From contig CANNAN010000008.1 in NCBI GenBank assembly GCA_947502635.1, forward strand, positions 62,001-126,000: a stretch of 64,000 nucleotides of DNA, in the 5' to 3' direction. Positions 1 to 7,957 of this stretch are shown one piece after another (position 1 is the stretch's first letter; every line of letters begins with the position of its first letter). The notes below the pieces were generated by a model, which made no database searches, was not told the DNA's origin, and worked only from the letters and a program-made list of their open reading frames with translations. The position numbers were made by a program, and so were the translations under genes. The stretch comes from an uncultured Flavobacteriaceae bacterium (lineage in GTDB: Bacteria; Bacteroidota; Bacteroidia; Flavobacteriales; Flavobacteriaceae).

Positions 1-364
1 TTAAGCCATCTATACCAATTTCCTGGCATTTTTTACAAAAAGCTTCTACACCATATTGAAACATCGGATTGAAATACCCCATAATGATTAAAGGAATATT
101 AACAGATTGTCTAATATCCTTTAATTGCTCAAAAAGCACTTCGGTAGTCATGCCATTTTTTAAAGCTTGTGTCGAACTTGCTTGGATGGTTGGTCCATCG
201 GCTAGAGGATCACTAAATGGCAAGCCTATTTCAATCATATCAACCCCGTTTTTTTCTAAATCTTCAATGATTGTAGCTGTATCATTAATACTTGGGTAAC
301 CTGCTGTGAAGTATATGGAAAGTAACTTCTTATCTTCTTGTAATTTTTGATTTATTCTGTTCAT
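1..364 (-). CDS. trpA: Tryptophan synthase alpha chain, N-terminal part (runs off the window)
   Basis: TrpA cleaves indole-3-glycerol phosphate to indole and glyceraldehyde 3-phosphate and passes indole to TrpB. About 121 N-terminal residues are visible, starting at the ATG read from 364. The FTAGYPS strand near residue 20 and the IEIGLPFSDPLADGP block are typical; the first Glu of that block and its later Asp correspond to the catalytic pair of the family. The segment IIMGYFNPMFQYG also matches. It is the last gene of the trp operon, separated from trpB by the GIY-YIG cassette, which ends only about 20 bases before this start codon. The C-terminal half lies beyond the left edge. Confidence 0.95.
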   Translation of the reverse strand, partial: MNRINQKLQEDKKLLSIYFTAGYPSINDTATIIEDLEKNGVDMIEIGLPFSDPLADGPTIQASSTQALKNGMTTEVLFEQLKDIRQSVNIPLIIMGYFNPMFQYGVEAFCKKCQEIGIDGL

Positions 365-384
365 TTCAAATGAATAGTTTTTTC

Positions 385-404
385 ATTTCCGCGAAGGCGG
401 AAAT
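385..404. repeat. Left terminal hairpin of the GIY-YIG cassette
   Basis: Perfect 8-bp stem ATTTCCGC / GCGGAAAT with a GAAG loop. It lies about 20 bases upstream of the trpA start and is the inverted partner of the hairpin at 713-732. Confidence 0.75.
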
Positions 405-421
405 CTGTTTGTCGTTTATTT

Positions 422-697
422 TTAAATATATTCTGAAAGATCTTTCCAATCTGGATTTAAACTGTTTATTAGATTGATTTTCCATTCTCGATTCCACTTT
501 TTTAGTTGTCTTTCTCGTTTTATAGAATTATTTAGATATTTGGTTGTCTCAAAATATACTAACTTGTTTACATTGTATTTTCCAGTAAATTTTTTTAAAC
601 TATTATTTTTATGCTGTACTAAACGTTGTTTTAATCTACCGATGTATAATGTCGTATGATTTTTATTAGTTAATATGTAAACATAGTGAATATCCAT
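422..697 (-). CDS. GIY-YIG endonuclease-domain protein (UPF0213-like)
   Basis: A 91-residue protein made almost entirely of a single GIY-YIG nuclease domain. The N-terminal strand YVYILTNKNHTTLYIG supplies the motif, followed by RLKQRLVQHKN, a Lys-rich middle and the usual KRERQLKKWNREWKINLI helix. The start is placed at the Met 30 codons inside the longer open frame because the upstream part would read through the right terminal hairpin. A few residues usual between the IG and the Arg/Gln helix (a VTNDL-type stretch) appear to be missing, so activity is uncertain. It reads in the same direction as the trp genes and sits alone between the two hairpins. The role is unknown; related short genes are scattered in Bacteroidetes genomes. 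Confidence 0.8.
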   Translation of the reverse strand: MDIHYVYILTNKNHTTLYIGRLKQRLVQHKNNSLKKFTGKYNVNKLVYFETTKYLNNSIKRERQLKKWNREWKINLINSLNPDWKDLSEYI

Positions 698-712
698 AGG
701 TTGATTGATGAG

Positions 713-732
713 ATTTCCGTTTTCACGGAAAT
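713..732. repeat. Right terminal hairpin of the GIY-YIG cassette
   Basis: Perfect 8-bp stem ATTTCCGT / ACGGAAAT with a TTTC loop, nine bases from the trpB stop codon. Relative to the hairpin at 385-404 it is inverted and has one compensated base pair. Confidence 0.75.
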
Positions 733-740
733 ACAAAAAA

Positions 741-1922
741 TTATATCTTAAAATACTCGATATAATTCTCCAAATCCTTATCACCCCGGCCAGATAAACT
801 CACTACAACTACATCGTCGGATTTAAAACTTTTTTGTTCGAAAATGGCAAGTGCATGAGAACTTTCTATAGCAGGAATAATACCTTCTAATTTGCATAAT
901 TCTAATCCAGCTTTCATAGCTTCATCATCTGTGATTGCCATAAATTCTGCACGTCCTGTTTTACATAAATGAGCATGCATAGGACCAACTCCAGGATAAT
1001 CTAAGCCTGCCGAAATAGAGTAAGGCTCGGTTATTTGTCCATCGTTTGTTTGCATCAATAAGGTTTTACAACCATGTATAATACCTTCTTTTCCTAAAAC
1101 AGATGTTGCAGCACTTTCGCCAGAATCAACTCCTAAACCAGCAGCCTCAACAGCTATAATATTGACGTCGTTTTCATGTAAAAAATGATAATAGGTTCCT
1201 GCAGCATTACTACCACCACCGATACACGCAACTAAGTAATCAGGGTTTTCTCTTCCTTCATGTTCTTTTAGCTGCCATTTAATTTCTTCAGATATAATAG
1301 ATTGAAATTTAGTTACCATATCTGGGTAAGGATGTGGACCTATTGCAGAACCGATAATATAATGGGTGTCTACGGGGTTATTAATCCAATCTCGAATGGC
1401 TTCATTGGTAGCATCCTTTAGAGTACGACTTCCAGAAAGTGCAGGGATAACAGTAGCTCCTAACATTTTCATTCTGGCCACATTTGGTGCTTGTCTTTTA
1501 ATATCGATTTCACCCATATAGACAATACACTCTAATCCCATTAAAGCACAAACAGTAGCGGTGGCAACACCATGTTGACCAGCTCCAGTTTCAGCAATAA
1601 TACGATGTTTACCCAAACGTTTAGCCATGAGTATCTGACCAATCGTATTATTTATTTTATGGGCTCCTGTATGGTTGAGGTCTTCACGTTTTAAATAAAT
1701 TTTGGTGTTATATTTTTCTGAGAGACGTTTTGCAAAGTAGAGTGGAGAAGGGCGCCCCACATAATCTTTTAAAAGTTGATTAAACTCTTTTTGAAACTCA
1801 GGTTCTGCCATCACTTTTAGATAGTTTTGACGTAACTCTTCTACATTAGGATACAGCATTTCTGGAATATATGCCCCTCCAAACTCGCCGTAATATCCTT
1901 TTTCGTTTACATTGTAATTCAT
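741..1922 (-). CDS. trpB: Tryptophan synthase beta chain
   Basis: PLP enzyme that condenses indole with L-serine to give tryptophan. With the start chosen here it has 393 residues, the usual length. The N-terminus reads [17 protein letters not shown] as in other flavobacterial TrpB. The PLP-binding Lys is residue 89 in HTGAHKINN, followed by [11 protein letters not shown] and the phosphate-binding [10 protein letters not shown] loop. An in-frame ATG eight codons upstream (1946) is possible, but the downstream start fits family N-termini better. Next-to-last gene of the trp operon; the GIY-YIG cassette begins directly after its stop codon. Confidence 0.97.
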   Translation of the reverse strand: MNYNVNEKGYYGEFGGAYIPEMLYPNVEELRQNYLKVMAEPEFQKEFNQLLKDYVGRPSPLYFAKRLSEKYNTKIYLKREDLNHTGAHKINNTIGQILMAKRLGKHRIIAETGAGQHGVATATVCALMGLECIVYMGEIDIKRQAPNVARMKMLGATVIPALSGSRTLKDATNEAIRDWINNPVDTHYIIGSAIGPHPYPDMVTKFQSIISEEIKWQLKEHEGRENPDYLVACIGGGSNAAGTYYHFLHENDVNIIAVEAAGLGVDSGESAATSVLGKEGIIHGCKTLLMQTNDGQITEPYSISAGLDYPGVGPMHAHLCKTGRAEFMAITDDEAMKAGLELCKLEGIIPAIESSHALAIFEQKSFKSDDVVVVSLSGRGDKDLENYIEYFKI

Positions 1923-1992
1923 GTTATTTTCTTTGTTGCCATTCACTGCAAAATTTTTGAAAAAACTTTTGAGGTAATCTGTTTTTTAGAGA

Positions 1993-2673
1993 TTACTTCA
2001 GTCGTTCCTCTTTCGTAATGACATTATTTTTAAATACTTTTAATTTTTCAATATTCTTTAATCCAGGTTCTATTTCAAATTTGCTATTGACATCTAAAGC
2101 ATAACAATATTTTGAAGCTTCACTTTGTTTGAATCTTTTAATAGCATCAACTTGGTCTAATCCAATACCTCCACTTAGAAAGAAAAGCTTCGTAGATGGG
2201 TAGTTATTCAATACACTCCAATCGAAAGTATAACCATTGCCTCCAGGTAATTTGCCTTTTGTATCGAACAAAAAGTAATCGCAAACATCTTCATAAGGTT
2301 TTAGAACCTCAAAATTGAATTCATTTTTTATTGAAAATACTTTGATGATCTCAACCTGAACTTTTTTTAGGTTCTTTTCGTGAGATATTGAAATACGTTC
2401 AGCATCACGTAAAGCACTACAATATTCTGGAGATTCTTTCCCGTGTAATTGAACTGCTTGAAGTTGATGTGTGTTTATTAGTTCGATCACATTTTCTATA
2501 CTTTCATCTACAAAAACACCTGTTTTTTTAATAGAATCGGGTAACTCCGAAATACTAGTGTTAAAATGTCTTGCGGATTTTTTATAAAATATAAATCCAA
2601 GATAATCAGGTTGCAAATTTGCAATTTGACTTATATTATCCTCATATTTCATTCCACAAACTTTCAGTTTCAT
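1993..2673 (-). CDS. trpF: Phosphoribosylanthranilate isomerase
   Basis: Catalyses the Amadori rearrangement of phosphoribosylanthranilate to CdRP, the third committed step of tryptophan synthesis. The 226-residue (beta/alpha)8 protein begins MKLKVCGMK with the catalytic Cys at residue 6. It has the GVFVDE and VQLHG strands and ends with the DVNSKFEIEPGLKN segment, which carries the catalytic Asp. The start codon overlaps the trpC stop by four bases (ATGA), which indicates translational coupling within the operon. Confidence 0.95.
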   Translation of the reverse strand: MKLKVCGMKYEDNISQIANLQPDYLGFIFYKKSARHFNTSISELPDSIKKTGVFVDESIENVIELINTHQLQAVQLHGKESPEYCSALRDAERISISHEKNLKKVQVEIIKVFSIKNEFNFEVLKPYEDVCDYFLFDTKGKLPGGNGYTFDWSVLNNYPSTKLFFLSGGIGLDQVDAIKRFKQSEASKYCYALDVNSKFEIEPGLKNIEKLKVFKNNVITKEERLK

Positions 2674-3455
2674 GATTGTAAGTCTTTTATAAATTGTTTG
2701 GCACTTTCACCTGCATTATCTGTTTTCATAAAATTTTCTCCTATTAAAAAACCTTGGTAGCCATAGGGTTTTAATTCTTTGATAGCCTCAATATTACTAA
2801 TGCCACTTTCTGAAACTTTTACAAAATCATTTGGAATAAGTGTACTTAATGTTTTGCTTGTTTCTAAGCTAACGTCAAAGGTTTTTAAATTTCTATTATT
2901 CACACCTAACATATCTAATGATGGCATGACAGATTTATGGAGTTCTGCTTCGTTATGAACTTCTAATAAAACATCTAAATTCAAACTTTTTGCAAATTCT
3001 GAAAATTGCTTTATTTCATCTCTGGTTAAAATAGCTGCAATCAATAAAATAACATCTGCACCATGTGCTTTGGCTTCTAATAATTGATATTCATCTATAA
3101 TAAATTCTTTTCGGAGTAATGGTAAATTACAACTTGCTCTAGCAATTAATAAATCGTCTAAGGAGCCTCCAAAATATTTTCCGTCTGTTAAAACCGACAT
3201 ACCGCAAACACCAGCATCTTCATAACCTCTTGCTACCTCTTGAACATTTAAATCTTGGTTTATTACCGATTTTGAAGGAGACCGTCTTTTATGTTCTGCA
3301 ATAATCCCTGAGTCACTTTTACGTAAGTTATTTGCGAGAGAAATGGTTTCTCTTTCAAACAAAACAGATTGCTCTAATTGCGTTATTGGAATTAAACCTT
3401 TACGAAGCGCTACTTCTTCACGTTTATCTTTAACTATTTTATCTAATATGGTCAT
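2670..3455 (-). CDS. trpC: Indole-3-glycerol phosphate synthase
   Basis: Closes the indole ring: CdRP to indole-3-glycerol phosphate with loss of CO2. The 261-residue TIM barrel shows the expected active-site blocks in order: AEHKRRSPSK (about residue 55), MSVLTDGKYFGGS, LLRKEFIIDEYQLLEA, LLEVHNEAEL, LGVNNRNLKTF and VSESGI. It is a stand-alone enzyme, not fused to TrpF as in enterobacteria. Its stop codon overlaps the trpF start, and 43 bases separate it from trpD. Confidence 0.96.
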   Translation of the reverse strand: MTILDKIVKDKREEVALRKGLIPITQLEQSVLFERETISLANNLRKSDSGIIAEHKRRSPSKSVINQDLNVQEVARGYEDAGVCGMSVLTDGKYFGGSLDDLLIARASCNLPLLRKEFIIDEYQLLEAKAHGADVILLIAAILTRDEIKQFSEFAKSLNLDVLLEVHNEAELHKSVMPSLDMLGVNNRNLKTFDVSLETSKTLSTLIPNDFVKVSESGISNIEAIKELKPYGYQGFLIGENFMKTDNAGESAKQFIKDLQS

Positions 3456-3498
3456 TTTTTAGTGATCGGTGTTAGGTTATAAAAATGCTGATTTCAAA

Positions 3499-4494
3499 CT
3501 ATTTTTTACTCATTTCTATTAACGTATCTAAACTCGCTTTTGCTTTTCCTGAAAGCAACGATTCTTTTGCTTGTTCAAACCCTTCTTTATGACTAATTTG
3601 TTTTGTTGTTGCTATAGCTAAACCTGCATTGGCACAAACCACATTATTCTGAGGTTCGGTTCCTTTGCCTTCGATAACATTTATAAATATTTTAGCAGCA
3701 TCTTCTACAGTGTTTCCTCCAAAAATAGATTCCTGAGTGATTATTGAAATTCCTAAATCTTCTGGTGAAAACATGGTTTCAGAATTATTAGAAATGACTT
3801 TAGTATTACCAGTTAAGGAAATTTCATCATAACCATCTAATGCATGAACTATACTGTAATTTTTATCTGTATTCTGATATAAATAACCATATAAGCGTAA
3901 TAACTCTAAATTGAAAACCCCTACCATTTGGTTTTTAGGAAACGATGGATTTACCATAGGACCTAACATATTAAAAAATGTTTTTACACCCAGTTCGCGA
4001 CGAATAGGTGCTACATTTTTCATAGCAGGGTGAAATAATGGTGCGTGTAAAACACATATGCCAGCCTTATCTATGGTTCGTTTTAAAAAATCTTCATCAT
4101 TAGAAAATTTAATACCTAAATATTCCATAACGTTCGAAGACCCACAAGCAGAAGATACACCGTAGTTACCATGTTTTGCTACTTTAATACCAGCCCCAGC
4201 AGATACAAATGATGATAGGGTTGAGATATTAAAAGTATCTTTTCCATCACCTCCCGTTCCGCACAAATCAATAGCATTAAAGTCTTTTAAATCTATAGCA
4301 ACACATAATTCTAAAAGGGCATCTCTAAAACCACGTAACTCTTCTAGGGTAATACTTCGCATCATAAAAACGGTAAGGAAAGATGCTATCTGGCTTTGGT
4401 TGTACATCCCATTAGATATGTTTACCAATACTTGTTTTGCCTCCTCACTAGAGATGCTTTCGTGGTTTATAAGTCTGTTTAATAAGTTTTTCAT
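3499..4494 (-). CDS. trpD: Anthranilate phosphoribosyltransferase
   Basis: Transfers phosphoribose from PRPP to anthranilate. The 331 residues are normal length. LCGTGGDGKDTFNIST (about residues 77-92) is the PRPP-binding glycine-rich loop, followed by KHGNYGVSSACGSSN and the anthranilate-side HPAMKNVAPIRRELGVKTFFNMLGP, split here only by ordinary variation. Unlike the E. coli enzyme it is not fused to the glutaminase TrpG. The region immediately upstream of the start codon is one copy of the structured repeat described at 4495-4785. Confidence 0.96.
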   Translation of the reverse strand: MKNLLNRLINHESISSEEAKQVLVNISNGMYNQSQIASFLTVFMMRSITLEELRGFRDALLELCVAIDLKDFNAIDLCGTGGDGKDTFNISTLSSFVSAGAGIKVAKHGNYGVSSACGSSNVMEYLGIKFSNDEDFLKRTIDKAGICVLHAPLFHPAMKNVAPIRRELGVKTFFNMLGPMVNPSFPKNQMVGVFNLELLRLYGYLYQNTDKNYSIVHALDGYDEISLTGNTKVISNNSETMFSPEDLGISIITQESIFGGNTVEDAAKIFINVIEGKGTEPQNNVVCANAGLAIATTKQISHKEGFEQAKESLLSGKAKASLDTLIEMSKK

Positions 4495-4785
4495 TTTTTG
4501 TCATTCCTGTTTTTCGTCCTTTATTCAAGATAAACTAAAACAGGATTCTTTTAGGTTTTACTTTCTGTTTTTGTTTTAGTTCATTTTGCATTGATACAAA
4601 ACGAACCAAACCTGCCTGCCAGCAGGAAATCGTACCAAAATCAGGAAATTGTTAACCCATCATTCACTTTCGGAATTATGTGCTTGAAGCTGTGCTTCGC
4701 ATTTCCATTCTTTTGTTCTTTATTTCTGAATTTTGATGATTCCGACTGTGTCAGAAATTCAAATTCAATTTTTAATTATATTTTT
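4495..4785. repeat. Structured intergenic repeat, copy A (between trpG and trpD)
   Basis: Noncoding segment directly upstream of trpD that aligns over its length with 5405-5690 upstream of trpG (high similarity by eye, same start point relative to the gene). It holds three small hairpins: CCTGC/GCAGG at 4615-4626, GAAGC/GCTTC at 4686-4698 and TTCCGAC/GTCAGAA at 4740-4756 (one C.A mismatch). Several bases that differ from copy B change in pairs that keep the stems. Short open frames in both copies on the plus strand are similar only because the DNA is repeated; I do not call them genes. Confidence 0.7.
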
Positions 4786-4837
4786 TTCAGCTGAGTAAGC
4801 ACTGCTTATTACCACTGATTGTTGTGACTGAATACCG

Positions 4838-5404
4838 TTAGCTATTCAACCAGTTTTCTAATATTTTTTTTCCGTTTGGTGTTAATACCGATTCTGGATG
4901 GTACTGAACGCCTTTGACATCGTAAACTTTATGACGTAGCGACATCACTTGTCCGTTTTCATCAAACGAAGTGGCTTCCAAACTATCTGGTAAATCGGGA
5001 TTAACCACCCATGAGTGGTATCTGCCAACTTCTATATTTTTCTCTAACCCTTTAAAGATAGGTTCGTCATCAACACTAATAGTTACATTTGTTGAAACAC
5101 CATGGTATACTTCGTCCAGATTAATTAATGATCCGCCAAATACTTCGCCAATGGCTTGCTGACCTAAACAAACTCCTAAAATGCTTTTAGTAGGTGCAAA
5201 TCTTTCTATAATGGGCTTTAATAAACCAGCTTCGTCTGGAATACCAGGACCTGGGGATAATACAATTTTATCAAATGGTTCTACATCATCTAAAACTAAC
5301 TTATCATTTCTAACAACAGTGACATCACAATTTAAATCTTCTAGGTAATGAACTAGATTGTATGTAAAACTATCGTAATTGTCTATAACTAATACTTTTG
5401 TCAT
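4838..5404 (-). CDS. trpG: Anthranilate synthase component II (glutamine amidotransferase)
   Basis: Class I glutaminase that supplies ammonia to TrpE. The 188-residue protein starts VLVIDNYDSFTYNLVHYL, has the oxyanion strand LSPGPGIPDEAG, the nucleophile Cys 79 in LGVCLGQQAIG, and the His 169 / Glu 171 pair in YHPESVLTPNG. It is a separate subunit, neither fused to TrpD nor to TrpE. It lies second in the operon between the two copies of the structured repeat (copy B lies just before its start, copy A after its stop). Confidence 0.96.
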   Translation of the reverse strand: MTKVLVIDNYDSFTYNLVHYLEDLNCDVTVVRNDKLVLDDVEPFDKIVLSPGPGIPDEAGLLKPIIERFAPTKSILGVCLGQQAIGEVFGGSLINLDEVYHGVSTNVTISVDDEPIFKGLEKNIEVGRYHSWVVNPDLPDSLEATSFDENGQVMSLRHKVYDVKGVQYHPESVLTPNGKKILENWLNS

Positions 5405-5690
5405 TTTTTTGTTATTCCTAACCTTTCGTCTATACTTAAGATAAACTGCAGTTGGAATCTGTTTTAAATTAAACTTTTATCCTTGTTCATTTTGTCTTGA
5501 TACGAAATGAACCAAACCTGCCTGTCGACAGGAAATCATATCAAAATCAGGAAATTACTGAAGCACCATTCGCTTTCGGAATTACGTGCTTAAAGTTTTG
5601 CTTTGCACTTCTATCCCTTCACTCATTATTTCTTAATTTTGACTTTTCCGACTGTGTCGGAATTTCAAGATTGATTTATATTTTAAGTGT
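5405..5690. repeat. Structured intergenic repeat, copy B (between trpE and trpG)
   Basis: Second copy of the element at 4495-4785, again directly upstream of a trp gene start. Its three hairpins are CCTGT/ACAGG at 5521-5532, AAAGT/GCTTT at 5592-5604 (last pair T.G) and a perfect TTCCGAC/GTCGGAA at 5646-5662. Compared with copy A, the C-G pair closing the first stem has become T-A and the G-C pair opening the second has become A-T. These are compensated changes, so structure and not only sequence appears conserved. Confidence 0.7.
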
Positions 5691-5723
5691 CTTTTTATAC
5701 ATTTATTCTTTAATTAACGCCTC

Positions 5724-7127
5724 TTATATTTCTTCGGCTAGTTTAATAGCCTTTGTTAATGCGCCTAATTTATTATATACTTCTTGTAATTCGTTTTCTG
5801 AATTAGATTTTGATACTAAGCCTGCACCTGCTTGCCAATGTAGTTTATGATTTTTACTTAAAAAAGTTCTAATCATGATCGCGTGATTAAAATTGCCTTC
5901 AAAGTCCATAAAACCAATAGCGCCACCGTAAAAAGAACGGCTTGTTTTTTCGTATTCTTCAATAAGTTGCATCGCTCTGTGTTTTGGAGCACCACTTAAG
6001 GTTCCTGCAGGAAATGTATCTGCAACCACTTGCATTGTGGATGTGCTTTTGTGTTTTTGACCTGTAACTTTACTTACTAAATGTATAACATGAGAGAAAA
6101 ACTGAACTTCTCTATAAGTATCAACATTAACATGACTTCCGTTTCGACTTAAGTCATTTCTTGCTAAATCAACGAGCATTACATGTTCTGCGTTTTCTTT
6201 ATCATCTTTTATTAATAGTTTTGCTAATTCGGCATCTTGAGAATCATTTCCTGTGCGCTTAAATGTTCCTGCTATAGGATGAATTTCAGCTTTGCCATCG
6301 CTTACAATAAGTTGTGCTTCTGGCGAACTACCAAAAATCTTAAAGTTTCCGTAATCAAAGTAAAATAAATAAGGCGACGGGTTTATACTGCGTAAAGCAC
6401 GGTATACATTAAATTCATCACCTTTAAATTCTTGTGCAAAGCTTTTTGATAAAACCAATTGAAATACATCGCCTCTCGCACAGTGTTTTTTTGCTAATTC
6501 TACATGTGTTTTATATTCATCATCTGTTAAATTAGAAGTAATGTCTCCTTGTGAAGAAAAGTTATAAGATGCAAAATTTTTGACTTTGATAAGATGGTCT
6601 ATCTCATCAATATTACTTTCAGTATCATGGCAGTGTGCAAAAATATAGGCTTCGTTTTTATGATGATTTATAGCAATGATGTTTTGATAAACAGCATAAT
6701 AGACATCAGGGATATGAATGGAATCATCTTTTTTCGAAATGTCAACATCTTCGAAATAACGAACAGCATCATAGGCTATATAACCAAAGATCCCATTGTT
6801 TATAAATTTAAATTCAGTATCTGAATTGACATCAAATCGCTTTGTGAATTGATGTATTTCTTCAGAAACATCCATAGTATCTGTTATTGCTTTTTCTAAT
6901 GAACTTCCGTCAGGAAACGTCTGACTAATCATTTCATTTTCAACCTTAATGGAAGCTATTGGATTAAAACAGATATAGGAAAAACTATTATCATTTGCAT
7001 GATAGTCACTACTCTCAAGTAAAATACTATTTGGGTATTTGTCTCTAATTTTCAGGTAGATACTCACAGGCGTAATGGTATCTGCTAGAATTTTTTTGTA
7101 ATGTGTGTATAAATTATATTTTGTCAT
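5724..7127 (-). CDS. trpE: Anthranilate synthase component I
   Basis: Makes anthranilate from chorismate with ammonia from TrpG. The 467-residue protein has the chorismate-binding fold in the C-terminal half: FQLVLSKSF, PSPYLFYFDYG, IHPIAGTFKRTG, ENAEHVMLVDLARNDLSR, PAGTLSGAPKHRAMQLIEEYE and the final AGAGLVSKSNSENE. The SGAPK motif is present, and an N-terminal feedback-type LLESS element occurs near residue 38. It is the first structural gene of the operon, preceded by the trpL leader and attenuator. The gap to trpG is filled by repeat copy B. Confidence 0.96.
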   Translation of the reverse strand: MTKYNLYTHYKKILADTITPVSIYLKIRDKYPNSILLESSDYHANDNSFSYICFNPIASIKVENEMISQTFPDGSSLEKAITDTMDVSEEIHQFTKRFDVNSDTEFKFINNGIFGYIAYDAVRYFEDVDISKKDDSIHIPDVYYAVYQNIIAINHHKNEAYIFAHCHDTESNIDEIDHLIKVKNFASYNFSSQGDITSNLTDDEYKTHVELAKKHCARGDVFQLVLSKSFAQEFKGDEFNVYRALRSINPSPYLFYFDYGNFKIFGSSPEAQLIVSDGKAEIHPIAGTFKRTGNDSQDAELAKLLIKDDKENAEHVMLVDLARNDLSRNGSHVNVDTYREVQFFSHVIHLVSKVTGQKHKSTSTMQVVADTFPAGTLSGAPKHRAMQLIEEYEKTSRSFYGGAIGFMDFEGNFNHAIMIRTFLSKNHKLHWQAGAGLVSKSNSENELQEVYNKLGALTKAIKLAEEI

Positions 7128-7160
7128 TATGCTGAATTTATTTCAGTAATTTTTTAATTA

Positions 7161-7194
7161 AAAAAAGGCTTGTCGTGAATGACAAGCCTTTTTT
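7161..7194 (-). terminator. trp attenuator terminator hairpin
   Basis: On the transcribed strand a perfect stem AAGGCTTGTC / GACAAGCCTT with loop ATTCAC is followed by a run of T, and the stem extends into flanking A/T pairs. It lies between the stop of the trpL leader peptide and the trpE start, so it must be bypassed to express the operon. The loop and stem edge (TTCACGA, 7179-7173) are complementary to TCGTGAA (7233-7227) at the end of trpL, a possible antiterminator pairing. That leader segment can also pair with CTTCA earlier in trpL. Confidence 0.85.
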
Positions 7195-7227
7195 GATATT
7201 TTAAGTTTTAAATATACTAGGTTTCCT

Positions 7228-7284
7228 TCACGAATGTAAGTTTCTGAAGCTCCACCACCAAGTATTATTTAAAATTGTGTTCAT
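7228..7284 (-). CDS. trpL: trp operon leader peptide with three consecutive Trp codons
   Basis: An 18-residue reading frame, MNTILNNTWWWSFRNLHS, starts at the ATG read from 7284 and stops at 7228. Three adjacent TGG codons (7260-7252) are very unlikely by chance in this AT-rich DNA. It is preceded by an A-rich start region and a promoter-like box about 20 bases upstream, and is followed by the terminator hairpin. Known biology of trp leaders says that a ribosome stalled on the Trp codons when charged tRNA-Trp is scarce prevents terminator formation. The same mechanism is inferred here. Confidence 0.88.
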   Translation of the reverse strand: MNTILNNTWWWSFRNLHS

Positions 7285-7302
7285 TTTTAATTTTTGTTGG
7301 TT

Positions 7303-7333
7303 CAAATATAGAAATGAAAATATAAATACACAA
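7303..7333 (-). promoter_or_regulatory. Candidate trp operon promoter
   Basis: On the minus strand TATATTTG (7310-7303) matches the Bacteroidetes -7 box TAnnTTTG, with TTG at 7333-7331, 20 bases upstream, as the -33 element. Transcription would start roughly 10-15 bases before the trpL ATG, which gives the short 5' leader expected for attenuation. Confidence 0.6.
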
Positions 7334-7409
7334 TAGTTTAAAACATTTTTTATATAAAAGTTTGTTAAACTATAATAAATACACTGAAGTATTGATTAAT
7401 TTTAAGGCT

Positions 7410-7952
7410 ATGAAATTAAAATTGTTAATTGTTGCGATATTAATAATAACAAGTTGCAAGCAAGAGCATAAAAGTGCTGCTGAAAGTATAGATATTGCTA
7501 AGAAGGAAGTTGATACCATTAACTCGAACAATGTTGTATTAGAAGTTTACGATTATAATGGCTTTGAAAAATTCTTAAATAAGAAAGATGATAAAACATA
7601 CGTTATTAATTTTTGGGCTACTTGGTGTGCGCCTTGTGTAAAGGAGTTACCATATTTTGAAAAATTAAATTCGCAATACCTTGATAAAAATGTTGAAGTT
7701 ATTTTGGTGAGTTTAGACTTTCCTCATTTATATGAATCTAAATTGAAACCATTTATAAAAAAAAGAAAATTAAAGTCTAAAGTAATTGCTTTAGATGATG
7801 TTGATATGAATTCATGGATACCAAAAGTAAATCAAAATTGGTCAGGATCCATACCAGCAACAATTATATATAAAAATGATAATGCTAAATTTTTTGAGCA
7901 ATCATTTACTTATCAAGAATTAGAAATAGAAGTCAAACATTTTTTTAATTGA
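7410..7952 (+). CDS. TlpA-like thioredoxin-fold lipoprotein
   Basis: A 180-residue exported protein. The start is put at the ATG that opens a lipoprotein signal: hydrophobic residues 4-14, then lipobox ITSC with Cys 16. The thioredoxin domain follows with FWATWCAPCVKELP, active-site Cys 73 and Cys 76, and a cis-Pro region GSIPATIIY. It would act as a thiol-disulfide oxidoreductase anchored in the cell envelope. An upstream in-frame ATG at 7362 would bury the signal peptide and is rejected. It is followed after five bases by a second redoxin gene, probably co-transcribed. Confidence 0.85.
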   Translation: MKLKLLIVAILIITSCKQEHKSAAESIDIAKKEVDTINSNNVVLEVYDYNGFEKFLNKKDDKTYVINFWATWCAPCVKELPYFEKLNSQYLDKNVEVILVSLDFPHLYESKLKPFIKKRKLKSKVIALDDVDMNSWIPKVNQNWSGSIPATIIYKNDNAKFFEQSFTYQELEIEVKHFFN

Positions 7953-7957
7953 ACATT

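Larger units (their letters stand above)
385..732. mobile_element. Hairpin-bounded GIY-YIG cassette inserted between trpB and trpA
   Basis: The whole trpB-trpA intergenic space is occupied by a unit of about 348 bases that starts and ends with a related perfect hairpin. The left hairpin is ATTTCCGCGAAGGCGGAAAT (385-404). The right one is ATTTCCGTTTTCACGGAAAT (713-732). The two are inverted copies: reversing the right one gives the same stem with one compensated base pair and loop GAAA instead of GAAG. A small GIY-YIG nuclease gene lies between them. This is the arrangement expected of a nuclease-associated selfish cassette; mobility is inferred, not shown. Confidence 0.6.

Noticed and set aside
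4591-4794. Plus-strand open frame of 67 codons similar to another at 5497-5850
   Set aside because: The similarity follows from the underlying DNA repeat; the frames overlap trp noncoding elements (and trpE for the second), start with no clear ribosome site and have no protein family.
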